DNA of 12,548 nt from Paracoccaceae bacterium (lineage in GTDB: Bacteria; Pseudomonadota; Alphaproteobacteria; Rhodobacterales; Rhodobacteraceae), in assembly GCA_027069385.1 (NCBI GenBank), contig JALXER010000311.1, positions 1 to 12,548 of the forward strand, given 5' to 3'. The notes beneath the pieces are model-generated. The model made no database searches, was not told where the DNA came from, and saw nothing but the letters and a program-made list of their open reading frames with translations. A program made the translations under genes and the position numbers. Positions 1 to 6,089 of this stretch are shown here, piece after piece. The first letter of the stretch is position 1, and the number at the start of each line of letters is the position of its first letter.

Positions 1-564
1 CATAACCCCGCCAGCTCGCCAGAACCGCCCTGCCTTTTCGACCTGCTGCGCGATACCCAGTGCAAAACGGGTCGGCAGTTGTTCGGACTGGGCAAAATAA
101 GTTTCGGCACAAGACGCCAGCGAACCGCCGCCCAACCCGGTAATGCCCTGATAAGGCTCGTTACCATCGCCCTGATCAATCAGCACTGCAAACATGCCCT
201 TGCCGATTTTCTCGAACGGAGTACCGGATTCGTTTTCCAGCCGCTTGTCATCAAAACTGGCATAGGCCCTGATCTTTGCCGGCTCGCCCTTGGCTGCTGG
301 CGCGAAATAGTCGGTGGCAATAATGCGGATCGGCCCGTTACCGCGAATTTGCAGGCTCAGCTTCCAGCGCAGTTTGATGGTCTGGCCGATCAGCGCCGTC
401 AGCGTCGCCGCCTCGGCCACCAGTTGCGCCACCTCGGCCGGATAGTCGTGCTGGCCAAGAATGGTATCCAGCACCCCGTCAAGCCGCGCCACCCGTCCGC
501 GCACATCCGCCTTGTCCAGTTGAAACGGCAGGATCGTATCATCCCACTCTACCTTGTTTTCCAT
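1..564 (-). CDS. hslO: Hsp33 redox-regulated chaperone, N-terminal 188 residues (partial)
   Basis: Hsp33 is a cytoplasmic holdase chaperone activated by oxidation. The minus-strand frame is open from 564 to the left edge. It shows the Hsp33 N-terminal core: an opening IL.FQLD segment, a central GNGPIRIIATDY segment, and near the end of the visible part YQGITGLGGGSLASCAETYF followed by QSEQLPTRFAL, which is diagnostic of the family. The zinc-binding redox-switch cysteines belong to the C-terminal third and lie outside the window, so the switch cannot be judged. Two in-frame ATGs exist (570 and 564). I chose 564 because a GGGGA Shine-Dalgarno-like run sits about 6 nt upstream of it but directly against 570. 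It follows the DUF2799 lipoprotein gene on the same strand with a gap of about 70 nt. No lesion is seen in the visible part. Confidence 0.93.
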   Translation of the reverse strand, partial: MENKVEWDDTILPFQLDKADVRGRVARLDGVLDTILGQHDYPAEVAQLVAEAATLTALIGQTIKLRWKLSLQIRGNGPIRIIATDYFAPAAKGEPAKIRAYASFDDKRLENESGTPFEKIGKGMFAVLIDQGDGNEPYQGITGLGGGSLASCAETYFAQSEQLPTRFALGIAQQVEKAGRFWRAGGVM

Positions 565-635
565 GTTCATTCCCCGATCATTCCCCCGCCAGATAAGCCG
601 TTTCCCGACCAATCACAAGGCATTCGGGCACCCCT

Positions 636-1181
636 TCAAAAGGGCGGTGAATCATAGCGAAGCTGGCGACGCTCCAAGCGCAGCACCTCTTGCTCAAGGC
701 GGCGCGACTGGTTGCGCAGGCTATACAGCAACTGCTGTTCTTCGGGGCTAAGCGGTTCGTGGGACAGTAGAGAGGCAATCTGAATATCGATCTCGTCAAT
801 CTCGTTTTCGACCTCGCGGATCTGCTGGTCGAGCAGATAATACTCCTCACCCCAGTCATGGGCCTGACGCAGCGCAGACAATTGGCTGGTCGGGCAAACC
901 GGGCTAAGATCCCGCCCGTTGCGCCCGACATTATACACATTGGGCACCGTGCAATAATGGGGCAGCCCCTGCGCACGCCCGCTTAGCCAGGCTGCGGTAT
1001 CGGGCGTTATGCCGACTTTCTCGCAAGCGTCGAAATGGCGCGAGATATAATCCTCGGTGCGGCCATTCACCCCGTCATTGAACCCGATGCTGACCCAGTC
1101 CCCCGACCGGCATTGCTCCTCGGTCAGCGAAGCACAGGCAGAAAGCACCGATAGACCGGCGATAAGAAAGAAAGCGCGCAT
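636..1181 (-). CDS. DUF2799-type lipoprotein
   Basis: This 181-residue protein starts with a lipoprotein signal peptide: positive residue at 2, hydrophobic stretch 4-13, and the lipobox LSAC with the lipidated Cys at 16, so it is likely anchored in an envelope membrane. The mature part opens with LTEEQCRSGDW, then a GFNDGVNGR..YISRHFDAC segment and a Cys-containing HYCTVPNVYNVGRNG segment, the pattern I associate with DUF2799. Residues about 115-175 are rich in Glu, Gln, Leu and Arg with heptad-like spacing and are probably coiled coil. The function of the family is unknown to me. The ATG at 1181 is preceded by AGGAG at good spacing. It lies between the DUF6157-type gene and hslO on the same strand; whether they form an operon is not shown. 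Confidence 0.8.
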   Translation of the reverse strand: MRAFFLIAGLSVLSACASLTEEQCRSGDWVSIGFNDGVNGRTEDYISRHFDACEKVGITPDTAAWLSGRAQGLPHYCTVPNVYNVGRNGRDLSPVCPTSQLSALRQAHDWGEEYYLLDQQIREVENEIDEIDIQIASLLSHEPLSPEEQQLLYSLRNQSRRLEQEVLRLERRQLRYDSPPF

Positions 1182-1233
1182 GATCGACTCCTGTTCAGTT
1201 CAGGCCGATGATATGCCCGCAATCGTGCCAAGA

Positions 1234-1614
1234 CTAGCCCCGTTTTGAACGCAACCCGTATAACACGCGACACTCGGCGAAAACCCGAGCATATTCGGGC
1301 GACCCCGTCGCAAAAAGCGCAATGCGGCCTTGCGCATCATAATGCGCGCCCCATCCATAGCGTTTGACCAGCGCCGAGGCACGCAGGCAAGCCCGCCCCT
1401 TGGCCAGAAACGCATCGCGCGGCATAGCATCAGCACCCTTTTGCGCGCAATGCACCGCATAGATCAGCCCGTCATGATCCAGCCCGTAGGGGGAATCGCT
1501 TAGCAGTTCATATTCGATCCGCGCTTTGGATTTCAGCGCTTTCAACGGCGGTATCTGGCCGGTTTCCGCCGGACAATCTTTGCTAATGGCAATAAAGGTG
1601 TTGGTATAGGGCAT
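1234..1614 (-). CDS. DUF6157-type conserved protein
   Basis: A 126-residue soluble protein without signal peptide or membrane segment. Its opening, YTNTFIAISKDCPAETGQIP followed by a Lys-rich linker and IEYELLSDSPYGLDHDGLIY, matches what I remember of the DUF6157 family, which has no defined biochemical role that I know of. The C-terminal half has LAKGRACLRASALVKRYGWG and an ATGSPEYARV segment, also family-like. The start at 1614 is the first ATG, with only a weak ribosome-binding site. It is divergent from the PAP2 phosphatase gene across a 44-bp gap that should hold both promoters. The frame is intact. Confidence 0.72.
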   Translation of the reverse strand: MPYTNTFIAISKDCPAETGQIPPLKALKSKARIEYELLSDSPYGLDHDGLIYAVHCAQKGADAMPRDAFLAKGRACLRASALVKRYGWGAHYDAQGRIALFATGSPEYARVFAECRVLYGLRSKRG

Positions 1615-1658
1615 GGAATTTTAGTACCACAGAACGGAAAATCTACAAAGGACCAACC

Positions 1659-2441
1659 GTGAAAAAGTATTCCGTAACCTTGGGCCTGCTGGTGATTACC
1701 CTGCTGGCAGGCGCTGTTTTCACCCGGTTTTCGCAACTCGATATCGCGGTATCCGGCCTGTTTTTCGACGGGGCGGGCTTTCCTTTGGCACATGCGGGCT
1801 GGGCGGTTTTTTTGCGTTGGGCGTTTATGGTCGATGTATCGGCCTTTGTGCTGGTCATGCTGGTGCTGCTGGGCATGGGGGTAATGGCGGGGGCGCGGCG
1901 CGCCGTGCCGGTGCGAATCTGGCTTTACCCGCTGCTGGTTTTCCTGATCGGGCCGTTGTTGCTGGTCAATACGGTTTTCAAGGCCAACTGGGGGCGGGCC
2001 AGACCGGCGGATATCGTTGATTTTGGCGGCGCGCACCAGTTTTCACCGGCGCTGTGGATCTCGGACCAATGCAGCGCCAATTGCAGTTTCACCTCGGGCG
2101 AGGGCGCGGCGATTGCCTCGGTTGCGATCCTGCTGGCGGTGCTGTTCTGGCCGATGCTTGGCAAACAGGGGCGCGTCGCCGGTCTGGCCTTTCTGGGCGC
2201 ATGGGCGACACTGGGCATGGGGTTGCGCATCGCTGGCGGGCGGCATTTTCTAAGCGATACGGTGTTTTCGCTGCTGTTTTGCGCCCTCATTGCCGCCTTG
2301 CTTTATAAGGTGATGGGCATCGGGCAGATCGCCGGTCGCTTTACCCTTGCCAACCTGCGCCACGACTGGGCCTTGATGCGGGCCCGCTTGACAGGAACCG
2401 CGCCAGCGCATGACGATCCCCCACCGGACCAAGCCGGTTAA
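1659..2441 (+). CDS. PAP2-family membrane phosphatase
   Basis: A 260-residue integral membrane protein of the type 2 phosphatidic acid phosphatase superfamily, which removes phosphate from lipid phosphates such as phosphatidate, undecaprenyl pyrophosphate or lipid A; the substrate here is unknown. The three signature motifs are visible: KX6RP at K108-R115-P116, a TSGEG variant of PSGH at about 145-149, and RX5HX3D at R190, H196, D200. The middle motif has Glu where many members have His. Hydrophobic segments lie near residues 7-22, 48-76, 86-106, 150-166, 173-190 and 200-217. A Cys pair (138, 142) occurs in the loop before motif 2. Translation starts at GTG 1659 after AAAGGA with 6 nt spacing. 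Its last 101 bp overlap the convergent Nudix gene. Confidence 0.88.
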   Translation: MKKYSVTLGLLVITLLAGAVFTRFSQLDIAVSGLFFDGAGFPLAHAGWAVFLRWAFMVDVSAFVLVMLVLLGMGVMAGARRAVPVRIWLYPLLVFLIGPLLLVNTVFKANWGRARPADIVDFGGAHQFSPALWISDQCSANCSFTSGEGAAIASVAILLAVLFWPMLGKQGRVAGLAFLGAWATLGMGLRIAGGRHFLSDTVFSLLFCALIAALLYKVMGIGQIAGRFTLANLRHDWALMRARLTGTAPAHDDPPPDQAG

Positions 2442-2826
2442 GCGCATCGCAAGGCGCACATAACATGGCGCGATGGAAGGGTTCACTGGGCGGGCCGAGC
2501 GGAAAAACAGCGCGGCACAAATAGATATGCACGATCTTTTCGCGATGCTGGTCATAGTCGGGCATATAGGTAAAGCGCCGATAGCTGGTCAGTTTGTGCA
2601 ACACCTGCACGCGCCAGCCGGTTTCCTCCATCACTTCGCGATGCAACGCGGCAACCGGGCTTTCGCCCGGGTCAATCCCGCCGCCGGGTAACTGGATTTC
2701 AACGCCGATACTCGGGTGGGACTGTTCGGTTAGCAGCACCTGCCCATCATGTAGAATAACACCATACGCACCGGCGCGCGGCGCATAATAGGTATCAGGA
2801 TCGGGCGGGCTGCCAAAACGTCTCAT
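2341..2826 (-). CDS. Nudix hydrolase
   Basis: A 161-residue protein with a perfect Nudix box, GX5EX7REUXEEXGU, at residues 49-71 (G49, E55, R63, E64, E67, E68, G70, W71). These residues bind the metal that drives hydrolysis of a nucleoside diphosphate linked to another group. The preceding strand GAYGVILHDGQVLLTEQ and the LPGGGIDPGES loop fit the fold; the substrate cannot be inferred. ATG 2826 is the start of the matching frame, with a weak ribosome-binding site. The C-terminal tail past about residue 130 is low in conserved features and lies inside the 3' end of the PAP2 gene on the other strand. The gene is immediately downstream, in transcription direction, of the tRNA-fMet fragment, so in an unoccupied chromosome it would follow the tRNA gene. 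Confidence 0.9.
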   Translation of the reverse strand: MRRFGSPPDPDTYYAPRAGAYGVILHDGQVLLTEQSHPSIGVEIQLPGGGIDPGESPVAALHREVMEETGWRVQVLHKLTSYRRFTYMPDYDQHREKIVHIYLCRAVFPLGPPSEPFHRAMLCAPCDALNRLGPVGDRHALARFLSSGPASRPSRGAGWQG

Positions 2827-2899
2827 CCGAAGTTTGTGCCATGTTTTTGACAGGACATCGAGGTGTAATTTGAGTTGGTTTGGCTAAACGGGATAGAAT

Positions 2900-2944
2900 T
2901 GGTTGCGGGGGTAGGATTTGAACCTACGACCTTCAGGTTATGAG
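2900..2944 (-). repeat. attachment site: 3' half of an initiator tRNA-Met gene
   Basis: Read on the minus strand, 2944 to 2900 gives the anticodon loop CTCATAA (anticodon CAT at 2942-2940), the 3' anticodon strand, variable loop, a T arm with GGTTCAAATCC, the acceptor 3' strand CCCCCGC and an encoded ACCA end. This equals the 3' half of alphaproteobacterial initiator tRNA-Met as I remember it. Upstream of the loop (2945 onward) the match stops: the 5' anticodon strand, D arm and acceptor 5' strand are absent, so this copy is not a functional tRNA. A tRNA 3' half next to a tyrosine integrase is the classic hybrid site of an integrated element. The intact tRNA should lie at the other end, beyond the right edge. 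Whether the first few bases past 2944 belong to the crossover core is uncertain. Confidence 0.85.
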
Positions 2945-3216
2945 GCTGTCCGGCATGGTTAAATTTAGCGCGTTATTTCCGATGCTTAGCCCGTTTTTTA
3001 CGCCGAACGTCATTCACTTGTCGCACGGAACAGCCGTAAACTATTGGGAACAATCGGGAACCCGCTCAGCCGAGCAGATTTGCCTCGACAATGGTGAAAG
3101 CTTTCTGGTGGTCGCCCACATCCAGCCGCACAGCGGTGTGCGAGAAATATGACTTTGTGAACAGCCGTTGAGGTTGACATGCTTTATGTCGATGGCGACA
3201 GACAGGAGAATATTAC
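2945..3216. other. att-proximal region without a convincing gene
   Basis: Short open frames on both strands here lack ribosome-binding sites and recognisable content. Notable items are two GGGAAC direct repeats at 3046-3051 and 3056-3061 spaced exactly 10 bp, a short palindrome at 3176-3190 (GACAT, 5-nt loop, ATGTC) and a GCTC/GAGC dyad near 3064-3075. Position between att and int suggests integrase arm or accessory protein sites, but this is inference only. Confidence 0.4.
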
Positions 3217-3672
3217 CTACCACGGCATCTCGGCAAGAAGCTGCGCAACGTGGATGATTATGAATACAAATGGCACAAGCACTTCGGTCTTATGAAATGG
3301 CCTGTGCCGCTTTCCGTCGCCGTCCACGTTGAGAATGGCCCATTCATCTTTGTATGGACTGACCGGCAGACGCTCCTCGAGTGTGGTTATCACCTCAAAC
3401 TTTGCGGCGTTGAGTGACTTGTAGCTCACCACGGTTCTGATCCACAAAACGCAGATCGCTACTCCAGCGGTAGAAACGGCGCTAATGCCAAGGTACCCAA
3501 AGGCGGACTGCGACAGATAGGCCGCACCTCCAATGATCGCGGTGTTGAGCGAAAGATAGAAGGAATTCGCTGACTGGCGACGTTGGCTGACACGGTCAGC
3601 CATCTCTACGAGCATCTTGTACATCTCGAGGATGTCTTTGTCTTGGGCGGTGTTGTCCGGTTTGGTCGCCAA
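3217..3672 (-). CDS. small membrane protein paired with TIR-like gene, candidate effector
   Basis: The 151-residue product begins with a polar helix containing EMYKMLVEMADRVSQRRQSA, followed by hydrophobic segments at about 38-57 and 60-82, a soluble part with KSLNAAKFEVITTLEERLP and a conserved-looking EW at 110-111, and a third hydrophobic segment at about 130-147. I recall small membrane proteins of this look encoded next to TIR-like proteins (possibly those named RipA-like in databases), but the exact family is not verified. I place the start at TTG 3672: GGGAGG (3686-3681) lies 8 nt upstream, and the longer in-frame version from ATG 3732 only re-reads the end of the TIR gene in another frame. 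The TIR frame closes at 3678, so the two are tightly coupled. An inferred role is a membrane effector that responds to the TIR partner. The frame is intact. Confidence 0.7.
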   Translation of the reverse strand: MATKPDNTAQDKDILEMYKMLVEMADRVSQRRQSANSFYLSLNTAIIGGAAYLSQSAFGYLGISAVSTAGVAICVLWIRTVVSYKSLNAAKFEVITTLEERLPVSPYKDEWAILNVDGDGKRHRPFHKTEVLVPFVFIIIHVAQLLAEMPW

Positions 3673-3677
3673 CGTTA

Positions 3678-4096
3678 CTACCTCCCTTGGCCCAACCGCC
3701 AAACGGCGTCGATGATCGATTGCTTGTTCCAACCTACAGATTCATCTGCCGCCTCGGTCACCATCGAGGACGTGCGCTTTTGCGCCATGGATCTACCGCA
3801 ACAATTGGCTTCCTATATGCCTTCGCTCCGTTGATCTCCTTGCTGATCCATTTGCTGTAGTTCGCGTACATGCCCGTCGGAATCACCAAGACGTGGCTAT
3901 TGGCAATCCGCTTATATATCGCCTGTTGGAGAACGGCATCGTTCGGCGCAAAATGAATTGGATTGTCTCGGGGCACCGATGTGTCGAAGAAGTGGATGCG
4001 CTGGCCGCTCACCGACCAAACTTCTTCAAAAATCCACCCAGCAAGCCGCTCGTAGTGCTCTGAATATGCCCAAGAATGACTGATGAAAACGTTCAT
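3678..4096 (-). pseudogene. ThsB/DUF1863-like TIR-domain protein, frameshifted
   Basis: The intact frame from ATG 4096 gives MNVFISHSW (typical TIR-like opening), a DNPIH segment, SHVLVIPTGMYANYSKWISKEI with the expected catalytic-region Glu at 87, then KPIVAVDPW at 96-104. After Trp104 it runs only eight more residues to a TGA at 3758. One base off, the DNA instead encodes a family-like C-terminus, TSSMVTEAADESVGWNKQSI, ending in a TAG at 3678-3680 just before the membrane-protein gene. One missing G near 3784-3785 restores a 139-residue protein of normal size. Relatives such as Thoeris ThsB make nucleotide signals from NAD+ on infection; that this one did so is inference. It follows the integrase by 20 bp on the same strand. 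Either a true inactivating mutation, a sequencing slip, or a functional truncated form is possible. Confidence 0.8.
3681..3686 (-). promoter_or_regulatory. ribosome-binding site that fixes the TTG start of the membrane protein
   Basis: GGGAGG on the minus strand, overlapping the last codons of the TIR gene, stands 8 nt from TTG 3672. No comparable site precedes the alternative ATG at 3732. Confidence 0.6.
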
Positions 4097-4116
4097 GCCC
4101 CACCCACTGTTTTGGG

Positions 4117-5223
4117 TTACCCTAACAGCTTTGCCTCGACCTCGGCCATAGCATTCTGGTGATCCGGTGACGGAAATAGGTGCCCGTAACGCTCCATGGT
4201 CATCTGCACCGAGGCATGGCCTGCGAAGGTCATTACCTCCTTGATCGAGAACTCTTGCTCAATCCAGAGGGAAACCGCAAAATGGCACAGGTCGTGCCAT
4301 CGCATGGTGATCCCGACCTCGGCACACAGGGGTTTGAACAGCCGTTTCAGCAGGTTCGTATGCTGCTGGATGCCGCCGCGCGGTGCGGGGAACACGAGGT
4401 CCAATTCGTTCTTCGGGCAACGCAGCCGCCAGTGGCGCAGGCAGTTCAATACCATTGGCCCGGCTGGGATGTCGCGGAATCCAGCCTTTGATTTCGGCTC
4501 TCCGATCTTGTTGAAGGCATCGGTCCGTTGGCGGATGTGAATGAAACCGGCCTCGAAATCCACATCCTGCCAGCGCAGACCCCGCATTTCGGACGCGCGC
4601 AACCCGCCCAGCGCCGAGATGATCAACTGCGGTTTGAAATCCTCGCTGGCCGCCGCGATCAGCTTGCGAATATCCTCTTTTGACGGCACCGATGCTTTGT
4701 AATCGATCCGGCTGGACCGGATAACCCTTACCCCGTCGGCGGCATTGGCAAATAGCTGACCATTGTCGATGGCATGGTTCAGGATGAGTTTCAGGACCGA
4801 AATCACCCGCCGCGTCATATGTTCGGATCGGCCCGACATCAGCAACCGGTCGCGCAGTTCATTGACATGCCTACGCGTCAGACGTGCCAACAGCTGGTCA
4901 GCAATACCGATTTCTGGGTCTTTGAGATGGAGGCGCACTTTGTCGGTGTAATTGCGCAGCGTGGTGCGTTCCATTCCGCGACCTGTCTTGCACCGCACCT
5001 CATAATGCTCGAGCCAACTGGCCGCCGCCTCAGACACCGTGATGCTTTCGCAATCGGCCAGATAGGTATGGTTGGCAACCCGCGAACGGACCCTGACCAG
5101 ATAGACATCCGCATCCTTGCGGCGTGGAAACAACTTCGAGCGGCGCTTGCCGACCTGGTCGGTGAAATCTACCTGCCAGCGCACCAAGCCCGAGGGCAGC
5201 GTTCGTTTGCGTATAGTTGCCAT
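4117..5223 (-). CDS. tyrosine recombinase (prophage integrase) with Arg-to-Cys change in the active site
   Basis: A 368-residue phage-type integrase: an N-terminal arm-binding-like part (about 1-55), a core-binding domain (about 62-160) and a catalytic domain (about 175-360). Visible catalytic residues are R209 in GGLRASEMRGL, K246 in the beta-hairpin GEPKSKAGFRDIP, H310, H336 in FAGHAS and the nucleophile Y346 in MERYGHLF. In the HxxR box the sequence is HDLCH, so residue 313, normally Arg, is Cys (codon TGC, one transition from CGC). This Arg contacts the scissile phosphate in the family, so activity is probably reduced or lost. The start at 5223 has AGGAGG at 5-6 nt spacing. It is closest to the tRNA-fMet half site, which it presumably used, and diverges from the MerR-like gene. 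It could be annotated as an intact integrase on length alone. Confidence 0.93.
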   Translation of the reverse strand: MATIRKRTLPSGLVRWQVDFTDQVGKRRSKLFPRRKDADVYLVRVRSRVANHTYLADCESITVSEAAASWLEHYEVRCKTGRGMERTTLRNYTDKVRLHLKDPEIGIADQLLARLTRRHVNELRDRLLMSGRSEHMTRRVISVLKLILNHAIDNGQLFANAADGVRVIRSSRIDYKASVPSKEDIRKLIAAASEDFKPQLIISALGGLRASEMRGLRWQDVDFEAGFIHIRQRTDAFNKIGEPKSKAGFRDIPAGPMVLNCLRHWRLRCPKNELDLVFPAPRGGIQQHTNLLKRLFKPLCAEVGITMRWHDLCHFAVSLWIEQEFSIKEVMTFAGHASVQMTMERYGHLFPSPDHQNAMAEVEAKLLG

Positions 5224-5298
5224 TGTGGCCTCCTGTCGTTCATCAGGCTCTGTTTGCAGACCTTTGCAAGCAACGATTTCGTATTTCGACGATCACCA

Positions 5299-5337
5299 TT
5301 GACAGTGTGCCTGAGGTCATTTACCCATACCTCAGGC
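5299..5337 (+). promoter_or_regulatory. candidate promoter/operator of the MerR-like gene
   Basis: A consensus TTGACA is at 5299-5304. Downstream lies a perfect 8-bp inverted repeat, GCCTGAGG (5309-5316) and CCTCAGGC (5330-5337), with arm centres 21 bp apart, i.e. two helical turns on one DNA face. No good -10 hexamer is seen at 17 bp (TACCCA at 5322-5327). A -35 followed by a dyad and a weak, displaced -10 is what MerR-type regulators use, and such a regulator starts at 5358. The same 134-bp gap should also hold the integrase promoter, so the operator might control both. Confidence 0.5.
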
Positions 5338-5357
5338 GGCGTGTCAAAGGTATTCCA

Positions 5358-5816
5358 ATGAACAATGAAATCACCATCCAAAACCTAATCGACGCGGTGC
5401 ATCTCACCCGCCACCAGGTCGAAGCCTGGATCTCGCGCGGTCATTTCAAACCCGAGAATCCGGTGGAGCCAGGCAAGGCACGGATTTTCACCCTCCGCGA
5501 TGCTATTGTGCTCGGAGCCATGGCGGCCTTCGTCCGGCTTGGATTTCAGGCATCGGATGTAGACTTACAACTTTCACCCGGCCTTTATGGCTTCAAGGAT
5601 GATCACGCGCTTTTTGCTATTTGCGAAGGTCCAATCCGATTGGCCGATGTGCCGGATGCGGTCTACTTCCATCCAAGCCCTGCCGCGCCATTTTCGAAAA
5701 TCATCCGGGCACGACAAATCTCCGAATTGCTGAACGACCCGGAAATCACATCCTTTGCGGTTGTCGATCTCAACGACATCGAAGAACGCATTCTGCGGGC
5801 GCTTGCCGCAAACTAA
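5358..5816 (+). CDS. MerR-like phage regulator
   Basis: A 152-residue protein with an N-terminal winged-helix segment of MerR type: TIQNLIDAVHLTRHQVEAWI (helix-turn-helix, about 5-24), then a wing-like SRGHFKP and a KARIFTLRDAIVLGAMAAF helix region to about 65. The rest (70-152) is not a metal-binding MerR C-terminus; it contains a DPEITSFAVVDLNDIEERIL segment that may be for dimerisation. I chose ATG 5358, where the conserved part begins, with AAAGG about 7 nt upstream; the frame is open further upstream but only through the promoter. It is the first gene of the rightward early cluster, 27 bp before the small DNA-binding gene. Likely role is lysogeny or excision control; the regulator may bind the inverted repeat just upstream. 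Confidence 0.7.
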   Translation: MNNEITIQNLIDAVHLTRHQVEAWISRGHFKPENPVEPGKARIFTLRDAIVLGAMAAFVRLGFQASDVDLQLSPGLYGFKDDHALFAICEGPIRLADVPDAVYFHPSPAAPFSKIIRARQISELLNDPEITSFAVVDLNDIEERILRALAAN

Positions 5817-5843
5817 CCAGCTCACACCCTTCAGGAGGACACC

Positions 5844-6089
5844 ATGGAAAATGAAATGCGGGCTGGCCCCGCCACAGGAGAGGTTTGCCCGACGCTTGCC
5901 GATGATCTGCTGCGCGGTGCCGAGGCCATTGCTGTCTTTGTCTTTGGCGACGCCAAGCACCGGCGCAAGGTCTATTATTATGCCAGCGATGCCAAGGTTC
6001 GGATGCCTGTATTTCGTATCGGTAACGTGATTTGCGCGCGTAAGAGCAGGCTGATGAACTGGATCGAATTCCAGGAGACCAATCTTTGA
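5844..6089 (+). CDS. small DNA-binding protein (winged-helix, excisionase-like)
   Basis: An 81-residue protein with LADDLLRGAEAIAVFVFGD (recognition-helix region, about 18-36), HRRKVYYYASDAK and then MPVFRIGNVICARKSRLMNW. The arrangement helix, RRKVY, then PVFRIG..ICAR is that of small phage winged-helix proteins of the AlpA/excisionase type as I know them. It could be an excisionase or a regulator acting with the neighbouring primase gene. ATG 5844 follows a strong AGGAGG (5833-5838) at 5 nt. Its TGA overlaps the TTG start of the primase gene, so the two are translationally coupled. The frame is intact. Confidence 0.7.
   Translation: MENEMRAGPATGEVCPTLADDLLRGAEAIAVFVFGDAKHRRKVYYYASDAKVRMPVFRIGNVICARKSRLMNWIEFQETNL

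Noticed and set aside
79..657. Long plus-strand open frame over the left edge
   Set aside because: It lies antisense to the clearly recognisable Hsp33 frame and its translation is low-complexity without any family signal.
2940..3152. Plus-strand open frame starting within the tRNA half
   Set aside because: It begins inside the att core, has no ribosome-binding site and no recognisable content.
3673..3732. Longer version of the membrane protein starting at ATG 3732
   Set aside because: The extra 20 residues re-read the TIR C-terminus in another frame, and the good ribosome-binding site points to TTG 3672.
5217..5357. Upstream extension of the MerR-like gene
   Set aside because: It would translate the divergent promoter and operator region and the integrase ribosome-binding site; conserved sequence starts at 5358.
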